Source: Frankiaceae bacterium
GTDB taxonomy: Bacteria; Actinomycetota; Actinomycetes; JADGOV01
Assembly (NCBI GenBank): GCA_017882785.1
Contig: JADGOV010000024.1
Coordinates: forward strand, 1-34,026
Direction: 5' to 3'
DNA length: 34,026 bases
The position numbers and the translations under genes are program-made. The notes under the pieces were generated by a model. It did no database searches. It was given only the letters and a program-made list of their open reading frames with translations, and was not told the DNA's origin. Shown here piece by piece: positions 16,962-26,357 of the stretch (position 1 is its first letter; every line of letters begins with the position of its first letter).

Positions 16962-18773
16962 GTGCCGATGCTCCGCGTCTCACTCGCCCAGGTCGACGCC
17001 GTGGTCGGCGACCTGGCCGGCAATGCCGACCTCGTGCTCCGGTGGTGCCGCCATGCCGCGGACCGCGGCGCGCACCTGGTCGCTTTTCCGGAGATGGTCC
17101 TCACCGGCTACCCGGCGGAGGACCTGGTGTTGCGGCGCTCGTTCATCGACGCCTCCCTGCGGGAGTTGGCAGGATTGCCAGCGCGGTTGGCGGCCGATGG
17201 GCTTGCGGACCTCGCCGTCGTCGTCGGCTACCTCGACCGCCGGCCCGACGCGCTACCCCGGATCGGGCGCCCGGCCGGCGAACCCCAGAACGCGGTGGCG
17301 CTGCTGCACGGCGGGCAGGTGGTGGCCCGCTACGCCAAGCACCATCTGCCGAACTACGGCGTGTTCGACGAATACCGCTACTTCGTCCCGGGATCCTCCC
17401 TGCCGATCGTGCGCCTGCACGGCATCGACATCGCCATGACCATCTGCGAGGACCTCTGGCAGGACGGTGGCCCTGTCAAGGTGGCCACGGTGGCCAACGC
17501 CGGGCTGCTCCTGTGCGTCAACGGGTCACCATATGAACGGTCGAAGGACGACACGCGACTGGCGTTGGCCCAGCGACGGGCCGTCGAGGCAGGCGCTCCA
17601 CTGGCGTATGTGAACCTCGTCGGCGGCCAGGACGAGCTGGTGTTCGACGGCGACTCGCTCGTGGTCGACGCGACCGGCCGGCTGCTGGCCCGAGCACCAC
17701 AGTTCAGCGAAGGGCTGCTCACCCTCGACCTGGAATGCGCGCCGGCGTGGGACGACCGCGTCGGCACCGTGCCGGCCGGCGGCGGGACGGACCTCGCGGT
17801 CGTTCGCATGACGGTCAGCAGCGAGCCCCTCCCCCCACCGGCGGGCCCGATCAGTGGCGGGATCGCCGATCCGCTCCCGGAGGACGCCGAGATCTACAGC
17901 GCGCTGGTCACCGCGACCCGGGACTACGCGCGGAAGAACCGCTTCGCCTCGGTGGTCCTCGGGCTCTCCGGCGGCATCGACTCCGCATTGGTCGCCACGA
18001 TCGCCTGCGATGCGCTCGGGCCGCAGGCCGTGCACGTGGTCGGTATGCCGAGCCGGTGGTCCTCGGACCACTCCGTCTCCGACGCCGAGGAACTCGCCCG
18101 CCGCCAGGGCCTGGCTTGGGTGCTGCAGCCGATCGCGCCGATGGTGGACGCCTACTCCGCCCAGCTGGACCTGCACGGTCTGGCCGCGGAGAACCTGCAG
18201 GCCCGGGTGCGTGGCACGCTGCTGATGGCGATGTCCAACGAGTCCGGCCACCTGGTACTGACCACGGGCAACAAGAGCGAGCTGGCGACCGGTTATTCCA
18301 CGCTGTACGGGGACTCCGCCGGCGGCTTCGCCCCGGTGAAGGACGTGCCGAAGACGCTGGTCTGGCGCCTGGCCCGCTGGCGTAACGCCACCGCGGAAGC
18401 GCGGGGGGAGGTCGCGCCGATACCCTCTGAGTGCATCAGCAAACCGCCGTCGGCGGAACTCTCACCAGGTCAGCTGGACAGCGACAGTCTGCCCCCCTAC
18501 GACGTACTCGATCAGCTGCTCATCGACTACATCGAGCGCGACCTCGGTCATGACGCCCTGCGGGCCGCCGGGCACGACGCCGAGCTGGTGGAACGGGTGA
18601 TCCGGTTGGTGGACGCAGCGGAGTACAAGCGGCGGCAGTACCCCCCCGGGCCGAAGATCTCACTGCGGGCGTTCGGGCGGGACCGCCGACTGCCCATCAC
18701 CTCACGATGGCGGGAGCCGGCCGCACCCGAGGTGCGCGAGCCGGAGACCCTCCCGGAACCCACGCCAACCTGA
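16962..18773 (+). CDS. nadE: Glutamine-dependent NAD+ synthetase
   Basis: N-terminal nitrilase-type domain (FPEMVLTGYPAEDL), SGGIDSALVATIA, TTGNKSELATGYSTLYGDSAGGFAPVKDVPKTLV. Confidence 0.95.
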   Translation: MPMLRVSLAQVDAVVGDLAGNADLVLRWCRHAADRGAHLVAFPEMVLTGYPAEDLVLRRSFIDASLRELAGLPARLAADGLADLAVVVGYLDRRPDALPRIGRPAGEPQNAVALLHGGQVVARYAKHHLPNYGVFDEYRYFVPGSSLPIVRLHGIDIAMTICEDLWQDGGPVKVATVANAGLLLCVNGSPYERSKDDTRLALAQRRAVEAGAPLAYVNLVGGQDELVFDGDSLVVDATGRLLARAPQFSEGLLTLDLECAPAWDDRVGTVPAGGGTDLAVVRMTVSSEPLPPPAGPISGGIADPLPEDAEIYSALVTATRDYARKNRFASVVLGLSGGIDSALVATIACDALGPQAVHVVGMPSRWSSDHSVSDAEELARRQGLAWVLQPIAPMVDAYSAQLDLHGLAAENLQARVRGTLLMAMSNESGHLVLTTGNKSELATGYSTLYGDSAGGFAPVKDVPKTLVWRLARWRNATAEARGEVAPIPSECISKPPSAELSPGQLDSDSLPPYDVLDQLLIDYIERDLGHDALRAAGHDAELVERVIRLVDAAEYKRRQYPPGPKISLRAFGRDRRLPITSRWREPAAPEVREPETLPEPTPT

Positions 18774-18779
18774 GCCGAC

Positions 18780-18834
18780 GGCTGGTCGAGGGCTAGTCGA
18801 GGGCTAGCCGAGGGGTAGCCGAGGGGTAGCGGGA
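18780..18834. repeat. 11-bp tandem repeat, consensus GGCTAGYCGAG, about 5 copies
   Basis: ggctggtcgag|ggctagtcgag|ggctagccgag|gggtagccgag|gggtagcggga just after the nadE stop. Confidence 0.85.
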
Positions 18835-18873
18835 GCTTCCGGTCCTGTCGCCGGCGCCGACTACCGTCAGCGG

Positions 18874-19659
18874 ATGCCGTGGCGGGGGTTCCAGACAGGT
18901 CGCAATTGGGTGACGTCGCACCTGCTGGGGTCGCTGCTGATCGTCGGGGCGGTGACCGCCGCGGTCGGCGCCTTCGTGGTGAACAGCGCTCTCGGACCGG
19001 CAGCCGGTCCCCGGCGCCACTGGCTGGTGCTGCTGGGCGGCAGTCTGACCGCGGCCACCATCCTGCTCGGTGCCATTCAGCAGCACCGGACCAGCCGCCG
19101 ACTCAAGACTGCGGAGGAGGTGGCGGTCGAGGCGGAAGAGGATCTGACGCTCACCCTCAACGCGGCCCTGGCCCCGATCACCAACTACCTCGGCGAGTTG
19201 GCCGACACGGCCCATCCCGCGAGCCGTCACATCATCGTCGGTCAGCTGCTCCAGGCCGTGGTGGACGCTGCGGTCACCTTGACCGCTTCCGGTTCCCGCA
19301 GCACGTTCTACGTCCGAGACACCGCCGGCAAGGCGCTGTCCCGGGTGGTGTGGGCCGGGCGCTCCCGACTGCCACGACCGGGCTTTCACTCAGGCACACC
19401 GGACGGGGAGTTCGTCCTCGACCTCGTCGAGCGAGCCGAGTTGCTCGTCGTGGACGACGTCGCGGCCCATCCGATGGTGACGCCGAGTGAGTACGCCGGG
19501 TATCGCACGGTCATCGCCGTCGCGGTCACAGCGGGCGAGCGACGGCTGGGGCTGCTCACCGTGGACGCCCCATTGCCGGGGGACCTCACCCGGACGGACG
19601 TGGAGTTGGTCAGGGTGCTCGCCAACCTGCTCGGCTCCGGGCTGGCTCAGGCGTCGTGA
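18874..19659 (+). CDS. Membrane-anchored GAF-domain protein
   Basis: Two N-terminal TM segments, coil, then GAF-like AVAVTAGERRLGLLTVDAP..LTRTDVELVRVLANLLGSGL. Confidence 0.7.
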   Translation: MPWRGFQTGRNWVTSHLLGSLLIVGAVTAAVGAFVVNSALGPAAGPRRHWLVLLGGSLTAATILLGAIQQHRTSRRLKTAEEVAVEAEEDLTLTLNAALAPITNYLGELADTAHPASRHIIVGQLLQAVVDAAVTLTASGSRSTFYVRDTAGKALSRVVWAGRSRLPRPGFHSGTPDGEFVLDLVERAELLVVDDVAAHPMVTPSEYAGYRTVIAVAVTAGERRLGLLTVDAPLPGDLTRTDVELVRVLANLLGSGLAQAS

Positions 19660-19748
19660 TGCCCCCGGTGATCGTGATCCGCCGCGCGCCACGGGGAGGC
19701 TTCCACGCGAGCGCGGCGGTATTCTGGCAACAGGTGAAGGGAGAGTCC

Positions 19749-19925
19749 ATGGTGCGACGGGAGAAGGTCTTCAGTCTCCGCGGGCGCCGGTGGGTGAGCG
19801 GCGCCCTGCCCGCGGAAGAGTATTTCGCGCAGGCGCGGGAGCAGGCGCGGGAGCAGGCGCGGCGGACGGTCGCCGACCGGTTGGCACGCGGCGACCGCCC
19901 GGCGCGGGCGATCAACGGTAGCTGA
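19749..19925 (+). CDS. Small hypothetical protein (58 aa) with AREQ repeat
   Basis: gaagggagagtcc SD then ATG; MVRREKVFSLRGRRWVSGALPAEEYFAQAREQAREQARRTVADRLARGDRPARAINGS. Confidence 0.55.
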   Translation: MVRREKVFSLRGRRWVSGALPAEEYFAQAREQAREQARRTVADRLARGDRPARAINGS

Positions 19926-21483
19926 CCGAGCCTGTCCCCGCCGCTGAGGACGCTGTGGCGGGCGCCCGATCCCGCTGCCTCGCCTTCCCCGGAAGCCATC
20001 GCCAGACCACGACCGCGCCGAGGAAGGCCACCACCGCCGAGCCCAGGGACGCGAGATGCATCGCGTGGATGAACGCCGCGTTCGCCGGCGCCAGCAACGC
20101 GTCGAGTCGGCCCCCGGCGCCGCTCACGAGCGCCTGCGTCGCACCGAGGGACTCCGCGGCGGCGGTCCGCACCGGCGCCGGAATCGGCAGGTGCTCCAGG
20201 ACGGCGTTCATCCGACCTCGGTAGGCGGCGGACAGGATCGAGCCGATGATCGCCACGCCGAGAGCGCCGCCGACCTGGCGAACGGTGTTGTTCACCGCTG
20301 ACCCGGCGCCGGCCCGTTCCCGGGGCAGGGTGGACATGATCGATTCGGTTGCCGGCGCCATCGTGTTCGCCATCCCGACTCCCTGGACGAACAGCAGCCC
20401 CTCCAGTACCCAGATCGAGGTGCTCCGGTCGATGAGCTGGTACATGAGGAAGGCGACGGTCACCAACAACAGCCCCGTCGTGCACACCGCCTTGGCGCCG
20501 AAGCGCTTGACCATCGCGGCGCTGCGGGGGGCGAAGACAGCGAGCGCGATCGCGATGGGGAGCAGCCGCACACCGGCCTGGAGCGGGGTGTAGCCCCTCG
20601 CGAACTGCAGGTAGAACGTGAGGTAGAACGTCGCCCCGAACAGCGCGAAGAAGGCCGCTGTGACCGCCGCGCAGGCCGCGGAGAACGCCGGGTTGCGGAA
20701 GAGCGAGATGTCGAGCGAGGGGTACGGGCTGTGTCGTTCCACGATCACGAAAACGGCGAGGACGACGACCCCGGCGAGCAGGGAGCCGACCACCAGGGGC
20801 TGCCCCCACTTGCCCAGCTGGCCACCCTTGATGATGCCGTAGACCACCAGCACGAGGCCCGCCATGGACAACAGGACACCCAAGACGTCGATGCCCTGTG
20901 GATGGGGATCCTTCGACTCCGGCACGAGCACTGAGATGGCGACCAGGCCGAAGAGGACGAAGGGCACGTTGATCAGAAAGACGGACCCCCACCAGAAGTG
21001 CTCCAGCAGCGCACCGCCGGTGATCGGTCCGATGGCGACAGCCAGCCCGGTGAAACCGGCCCAGATCCCGATCGCCTTGCCGCGTTCGTCGGCATCGAAC
21101 ACGTTGGTGATGATGGACAGCGTCGAGGGCAGGACGGCCGCGCCGCCGATGCCCATCAGCGCCCTCGTGGCGATGAGCATGACTGGTGAGGTGGCGAAGG
21201 CACACAGCGCGGAGGCCGTGCCGAAGAGCACCATGCCGATCATCAGGATCCGCTTGCGGCCGAAGCGGTCGCCCAACACCCCGTAGGTGAACAGCAGCCC
21301 GGCGAAGACCAGCGTGTAGGCGTTGACGAACCATTCCTGCTGACTCTGGGAGGCGTCCAGCGTCTCCTCGATGGTCGGCAACGCGACGTTGAGAATCGTG
21401 TTGTCCAACACGACCACGAGCAGACAGACGACGAGGACCGCGAGGATGTACCACCGGCGGTTGTGGATGGTCACCGAGTCCAT
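19912..21483 (-). CDS. MFS transporter, DHA2 (EmrB/QacA-like, 14 TM) family
   Basis: LDNTILNVALPTIEETL, YTLVFAGLLFTYGVLGDRFGRKRILMIG, ALMGIGGAAVLPSTLSII. Confidence 0.93.
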   Translation of the reverse strand: MDSVTIHNRRWYILAVLVVCLLVVVLDNTILNVALPTIEETLDASQSQQEWFVNAYTLVFAGLLFTYGVLGDRFGRKRILMIGMVLFGTASALCAFATSPVMLIATRALMGIGGAAVLPSTLSIITNVFDADERGKAIGIWAGFTGLAVAIGPITGGALLEHFWWGSVFLINVPFVLFGLVAISVLVPESKDPHPQGIDVLGVLLSMAGLVLVVYGIIKGGQLGKWGQPLVVGSLLAGVVVLAVFVIVERHSPYPSLDISLFRNPAFSAACAAVTAAFFALFGATFYLTFYLQFARGYTPLQAGVRLLPIAIALAVFAPRSAAMVKRFGAKAVCTTGLLLVTVAFLMYQLIDRSTSIWVLEGLLFVQGVGMANTMAPATESIMSTLPRERAGAGSAVNNTVRQVGGALGVAIIGSILSAAYRGRMNAVLEHLPIPAPVRTAAAESLGATQALVSGAGGRLDALLAPANAAFIHAMHLASLGSAVVAFLGAVVVWRWLPGKARQRDRAPATASSAAGTGSVSYR

Positions 21484-21516
21484 GTCACCGAGTCCATGTC
21501 ACTGGGGTCACTGGGG
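21471..21516. repeat. Nested tandem duplications at the MFS start: 14-bp x2 then 9-bp x2
   Basis: TCACCGAGTCCATG at 21471-21484 and 21485-21498; TCACTGGGG at 21499-21507 and 21508-21516. Confidence 0.85.
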
Positions 21517-21543
21517 TCCTAACGGGCATCAACGGGTATTACG

Positions 21544-21562
21544 ATACGGACCAGTTCCGTAT
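21544..21562. promoter_or_regulatory. 19-bp palindromic operator candidate (TetR-type)
   Basis: ATACGGAcCAGtTCCGTAT, 8 of 9 pairs around a central base, upstream of the DHA2 transporter. Confidence 0.6.
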
Positions 21563-21662
21563 TTCCCCCTCCTTCTGACCTCTGCGGACCTGCGCAAACC
21601 CAGCCGTGCGACCATAACCCGTCCGGGGACGCCTCGAGGGTGCCCCGAGGCCGGAGGTAGAC

Positions 21663-22493
21663 GTGACCGAGCAGACGCTGTACGGGCCAGGCCGCAGCCG
21701 ACGGGTGCGTATACCGCACCTGCAAGCGGCCAAGGAGCGCGGGGAGCGCTGGCCCATGCTCACCGCCTACGAGCAGTACGCGGCGAAGATATTCGATGAG
21801 GCCGGTATACCCGTGCTGCTGGTCGGTGACTCCGCGGCGAACAACGTCTTCGGCTACGACACCACCCTTCCGGTCACGGTGGAGGAGCTACTCCCCCTGG
21901 TCCGGGCTGTGGTGCGCAGCACCAGCCGGGCCCTGGTCGTCGGCGACCTGCCGTTCGGCAGCTACCAGGTCTCCCCTGCCCAGGCACTGGACACGGCGGT
22001 GCGTTTCCTGAAAGAGGGTGGGGCGCACGCCGTGAAGGTGGAGGGCGGGGTCGTCGTGGCGCCACACGTACGCGCCCTGGTCGACGCGGGAGTTCCCGTG
22101 ATGGGCCACCTGGGCTTCACGCCCCAGAGCGAGCACCTCATCGGCGGCTACCGGGTGCAGGGCCGCGGTGCCGGTGCCGACGGCCTGGTGGAAGCCGCCG
22201 TCGCGCTGCAGGCGGCGGGCGCGTTCGCCGTTGTCCTGGAAATGGTGCCGGCGGAGCTGGCCAAGCGGGTCACCGGGGAACTCACCATCCCGACCATCGG
22301 CATCGGTGCTGGTGTGCACTGCGATGCCCAGGTCATGGTGTGGCAGGACATGGCCGGACTACGGCCGGACCCGGTGCCGCGCTTCGTCAAGCGGTACGCC
22401 GACCTACGCACGGTGTTGACCGACGCTGCCCGGACCTTCGCCAGCGAGGTACAGGGCGGGACGTATCCGGCAGCCGAACACGGTTACGAGTAG
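21663..22493 (+). CDS. panB: 3-methyl-2-oxobutanoate hydroxymethyltransferase
   Basis: [87 protein letters not shown]. Confidence 0.95.
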   Translation: MTEQTLYGPGRSRRVRIPHLQAAKERGERWPMLTAYEQYAAKIFDEAGIPVLLVGDSAANNVFGYDTTLPVTVEELLPLVRAVVRSTSRALVVGDLPFGSYQVSPAQALDTAVRFLKEGGAHAVKVEGGVVVAPHVRALVDAGVPVMGHLGFTPQSEHLIGGYRVQGRGAGADGLVEAAVALQAAGAFAVVLEMVPAELAKRVTGELTIPTIGIGAGVHCDAQVMVWQDMAGLRPDPVPRFVKRYADLRTVLTDAARTFASEVQGGTYPAAEHGYE

Positions 22494-22633
22494 GGATTCT
22501 CGCCAATTAGTAACTGTAAGCGATTTGGTGATTTCATTCCGTAGCCACTGCCCTATGCTCGCCTCGACATCCTCTGCGCATCGGGCCGTCGGTGGTACTC
22601 GCGGGGAGGCCCGCCGTCCCGCAGGGAGCCTCG

Positions 22634-24580
22634 ATGCAGTCCAGGTCGTCCGATTCGTCGGGGGCGCGGTCGTCGGGGGCACGGACACGGCGAACCTGGG
22701 CCGTGCTGCCCGTTACCACTGCGGCCGTGGTCGCGGCGCTCACAGGTGCCGCAGCCGTGTCGAGCCCGGCGCGCAGTGCGACCGATGCGTGGAGCCCGCA
22801 CGGTGGCACCCACCGTTACCTCCTGACCGCGCGCGGCGCCGCGGACCTCCCCGCATTACGGGCGAAGGCCGCTGCCGAAGGCGGCTCCGTCACGGCGGAG
22901 ATCCCGGACCTGGCCGGAGCGGTCATCGTCGCCTCCCGCCGCGTTCGCAACGCGTTGGCGGCGGACCCCCGGACCCTCGGGGTCGGCACCGACGATGTCC
23001 GCCCCATCGCCGAGGCGGACCCGGGCGTGCGCCCTGCGCAGGCCCCTGGTCTGCTCGGCGCCCACGCGGTCTTCCCACCCCCAGCCGCCACCCCAGCCGA
23101 TACCGGAGCCGACACCGCCGGCGCGGCGGACCCGGCGTTCGGCTATCGGGGACTGCAGTGGGACTTCCGCCGGATGGGACTCCTCAAGGGCTGGGCGCGT
23201 ACCGCGGGGAGTCCCGCCGTGACGGTCGGCGTCGCCGACACCGGCCTGGACTTCACCCATCGTGACCTGGCCGGCCAGGTCAGCGTCGTGGTGGACTTCG
23301 CTGCCGACGATCCCACCTGCGCCACGACCCGCGGGGTCTCCGATCGCCAACTCGCCGAACAGTACGGGGGGCCGGCCAACGGCGACTGGAACGGTCACGG
23401 CTCCTGGGTCGGGGGGAACGTCGCCGGGGCGCTCAACGGCGTCGGCCTCAACGGCCTGGCCCCTCGCGTGCGCCTCGTGAGCCTCAAGATCTCCCAATTC
23501 TGTGGCTCGACGACGGACGCGACGATTCTGCGCGCGATCCGCTACGCGGCTCTCCACCGCATCGACGTCGTCACCATCTCCTTCGGCGGCTTCCTCGACC
23601 GACGCGATCCGGCCGGCAACGATACCTACCGGGCCTACGCCGCGGCGGTGGCCTACGCCCGCAGCCGCGGCACGATCGTTGTGGCATCAGCCGGCAACGA
23701 CCACGTGCGGGTGGGTCCGGGTGGTCGGGTCATGAGCCACGGCACCATCACCACACCGGGCACCGACGTGGCCTCCGACGTCTACGGCGACTACCAGGTG
23801 CCTGGTGGGGTTCCCGGCGTTGTCGACGTCTCGGCCACCGGCAACCTCGTCAATCGACCGTCCTCCCAGTGCCCGGCAGGCACCATCGGGGCTGCCGACG
23901 ACCTCAACGCGACGTGCAAGCCGCGCAGCGACCGGCACCAGGCGCCCACCGTCGGGACCCAGGACCAGCTGTCCTACTTCAGCAACTTCGGTCCCCGGAT
24001 CGACCTCGCGGCCCCCGGCGGGGCCCGCAAGTTCAACCTGCCGTACTGGGACCGGGGTGGCACGCCGGGCTTTCCGTACACCGCTGGCGACCTGACCCGG
24101 GTGTGGGAGGACTTCAGCATCACCTCGAACTGGGCACTGGAGATCCCCTGCTACACCTTCACGCGGGGTTCCGGCTTTCCCCAGGGGCAGTGCTACACCG
24201 CACTCCAGGGCACGTCGATGGCCGCACCGCACGTCGCTGCCGCCCTGGCGCTGACGGCGAGCGCCTCTCCGGCTTGGCGGCACCAGCCCTCGGCGCTGAT
24301 CGGCGCGGTGAAACGCAACGCGCTGCCCCGGCACAACACCACCCAGGTGCTCTCGGCTACAGATCGATCACCGGCCGATCTGGACGGCACGCCGTGCGAG
24401 AGCGGCTACTGCCATCTGGGCGGCGCGCGGATCTCCGACGCCGACGCCTACGGGGCCGGGTTGGCCCAGGTACCCACGGCTGACCGGTCGCCGCCAGCTG
24501 CCGCTCGGGTCAACGGGTCTGCTCCAGTTGCCGGCGCAGCAGCTCGGGGGCGGTCACCAGGGACGGTCCGTACCAGGTGA
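22634..24580 (+). CDS. S8 (subtilisin) family serine peptidase, secreted
   Basis: VGVADTGLDFTHRDLAG (Asp), NGHGSWVGGNVAG (His), GTSMAAPHVAAALAL (Ser); N-terminal hydrophobic segment; agggag SD before ATG 22634. Confidence 0.92.
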   Translation: MQSRSSDSSGARSSGARTRRTWAVLPVTTAAVVAALTGAAAVSSPARSATDAWSPHGGTHRYLLTARGAADLPALRAKAAAEGGSVTAEIPDLAGAVIVASRRVRNALAADPRTLGVGTDDVRPIAEADPGVRPAQAPGLLGAHAVFPPPAATPADTGADTAGAADPAFGYRGLQWDFRRMGLLKGWARTAGSPAVTVGVADTGLDFTHRDLAGQVSVVVDFAADDPTCATTRGVSDRQLAEQYGGPANGDWNGHGSWVGGNVAGALNGVGLNGLAPRVRLVSLKISQFCGSTTDATILRAIRYAALHRIDVVTISFGGFLDRRDPAGNDTYRAYAAAVAYARSRGTIVVASAGNDHVRVGPGGRVMSHGTITTPGTDVASDVYGDYQVPGGVPGVVDVSATGNLVNRPSSQCPAGTIGAADDLNATCKPRSDRHQAPTVGTQDQLSYFSNFGPRIDLAAPGGARKFNLPYWDRGGTPGFPYTAGDLTRVWEDFSITSNWALEIPCYTFTRGSGFPQGQCYTALQGTSMAAPHVAAALALTASASPAWRHQPSALIGAVKRNALPRHNTTQVLSATDRSPADLDGTPCESGYCHLGGARISDADAYGAGLAQVPTADRSPPAAARVNGSAPVAGAAARGRSPGTVRTR

Positions 24581-25298
24581 GGTGGCGTCCGCTCACGCAG
24601 GCCACCGGCGTCGTGCGGAACGCCTCGGGCCCGTCGTCCCAGGAGAAGGCGTAGGGCTCGTCGGGAAGGACGACCAGGTCGACCGGCGGCAGGTTGGCCA
24701 GGGAGATGCGCGGATAACGATCCGCGGCGCCGGCCAGCACGTTGTCCACACCGAGGCGTCGGAGCACGTCGCCGGCGAAGGTGTCACGCCCCACCGCCAT
24801 CCACGGCCGACGCCAGATCGGTATCACCGCGCGGCGCCGGGGAGTGGACCGTACCTGCGGGCCCGGCGGTTGCCAGGCGGTCACCGCCTCCTCCAGCCAC
24901 GCGGGCCTGGGCAGCTGGAGTGCGCCGAGCATCCGGCCGAGCGAACTCAGGCCGTCCGTCACGGACCGCGGCGCGGTCACCCACACCACCACGCCGGCAG
25001 CCCGCAGCGCGGCGATGTCCGCCTCGCGGTTCTCCTCGTCGTTGGCCAGGACGACGTCGGGCCGCAGGTCGATCACGGCCGCCAGGTCGGGGTTCTTCGT
25101 GCCGCGGACCCGGGTCACCTGCAGCGTGGGTGGATGCGCGCACCAGGCCGTGGCGCCGACCAGCAGCTCGGGAGCCGTGGCGGCGACGGCCTCCGTCAGC
25201 GAGGGCACCAGCGAGACGACCCGGGCGATCGAAGGCGGTAGCGCGACCGGTGTGCCGAGGTCGTCGCGCTCAGACGTCGGTGACCCGGAGTCCGGCAT
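24510..25298 (-). CDS. Helical-backbone metal/cobalamin-binding substrate-binding protein (BtuF-like)
   Basis: RVVSLVPSLTEAVAATAPELLVGATAWCAHPP, GTKNPDLAAVIDLRPDVVLANDEENREADIAALRAAGV. Confidence 0.87.
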   Translation of the reverse strand: MPDSGSPTSERDDLGTPVALPPSIARVVSLVPSLTEAVAATAPELLVGATAWCAHPPTLQVTRVRGTKNPDLAAVIDLRPDVVLANDEENREADIAALRAAGVVVWVTAPRSVTDGLSSLGRMLGALQLPRPAWLEEAVTAWQPPGPQVRSTPRRRAVIPIWRRPWMAVGRDTFAGDVLRRLGVDNVLAGAADRYPRISLANLPPVDLVVLPDEPYAFSWDDGPEAFRTTPVACVSGRHLTWYGPSLVTAPELLRRQLEQTR

Positions 25299-25956
25299 GG
25301 GCCTTGTACCGTCGATTGACCGAGATCAGATTCGCGGTGAGCGCCTCGACCTGACCGGCGTTGCGCAGCGGCCCGCCGTAGATCCCACGCATGCCGGGGA
25401 TGCTCGAGGCCAAGCCGGCGACCAGGTCGGTCGCGGCCCGGTCATCGCCCAGCACGAACACGTCGGTGTCGACCTCCGCCCGCGCGAGATCGAGCAGGTG
25501 AACCGCCGAAACGTGGTGGAAGGCGGCCACCACCCGGCTGCGCGGCAAGGCGGCGGCCGCCTGCTCCGCGGCGCTGCCCTCCTCGACCCGCACGGGGTAC
25601 GCGCCCCGCTTGTCGAAACCGAGTGGGTTCACGCAGTCCACGACGATCTTTCCGGCCAGGTGCTCGGCCATGTCGTCCAACAGCGTCCGGTGCCCCTCGT
25701 AAGGCACGGCGACGATGACGACGTCGCCCTCCCGCGCGGCTGCCTCATTGGCGGCACCGGTGATGGCGAGGCCGGGCTCGGCGGTGGTCAGGTCGGCCGC
25801 AGCCTGGCTGGCCCGCTCCGGGGTGCGGCTGCCGAGGATCACTCGACGCCCGCCGGCCGCGAGCCGACGGCCCAAGCCCCTTCCCTGGTCCCCGGTGCCG
25901 CCCAGCACGCCGACGGTCACCGGCACCCCGTCCGCGCCAAGGGGAAGATCGACCAC
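25270..25956 (-). CDS. npdG: NADPH-dependent F420 reductase
   Basis: VGVLGGTGDQGRGLGRRLAAGGRRVILGSRTPERA; VDCVNPLGFDKRGAYPV; VVAAFHHVSAVHL. Confidence 0.92.
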   Translation of the reverse strand: MVDLPLGADGVPVTVGVLGGTGDQGRGLGRRLAAGGRRVILGSRTPERASQAAADLTTAEPGLAITGAANEAAAREGDVVIVAVPYEGHRTLLDDMAEHLAGKIVVDCVNPLGFDKRGAYPVRVEEGSAAEQAAAALPRSRVVAAFHHVSAVHLLDLARAEVDTDVFVLGDDRAATDLVAGLASSIPGMRGIYGGPLRNAGQVEALTANLISVNRRYKAHAGLRVTDV

Positions 25957-26074
25957 TCGCCTATCTTGCCAGCTGCTCAGGCCCGTCGGCGGAGGTGCCT
26001 AGGCGGATCGGCGTATCGGCGAATTGGGCCGATCGGCCGTACGCATCGGCCCGCCGCCACCCGATAACGTGATC

Positions 26075-26320
26075 ATGACGCTGCTACTCGCTCTGGTCGT
26101 GGGCTGGTGTCTGGCCTCTGCGACGATCGCGTTCGGGCTCGGGCCGCTGCTGCAGGGCGCCGCCGCTCTCGCCGATGTCCACGAGACCCCTGTCCGGCGA
26201 TCGAGCGCACCGCCACCGGCTCGGGGGTGCGGTGCCACCGCATCGATCCGCCTCCCCAGCCCCGGTCTCGCAGCGCCCGAGCCGGTCGCCGACGCCGGTC
26301 CGGCGCCGATTCGGCCCTGA
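26075..26320 (+). CDS. Small hypothetical membrane protein
   Basis: MTLLLALVVGWCLASATIAFGLGPLLQGAAALADVHETP...; one N-terminal TM; no recognised family. Confidence 0.4.
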   Translation: MTLLLALVVGWCLASATIAFGLGPLLQGAAALADVHETPVRRSSAPPPARGCGATASIRLPSPGLAAPEPVADAGPAPIRP

Positions 26321-26357
26321 GGAACCGCGCCGCGCTGCCGGCTGGTGTGATGGGTGC

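Noticed and set aside
22494-22633. Possible riboswitch (c-di-AMP/cobalamin-like) in the long leader before the S8 protease
   Set aside because: Only a short resemblance (GATTTGGTGA); no consistent conserved boxes or pairing.
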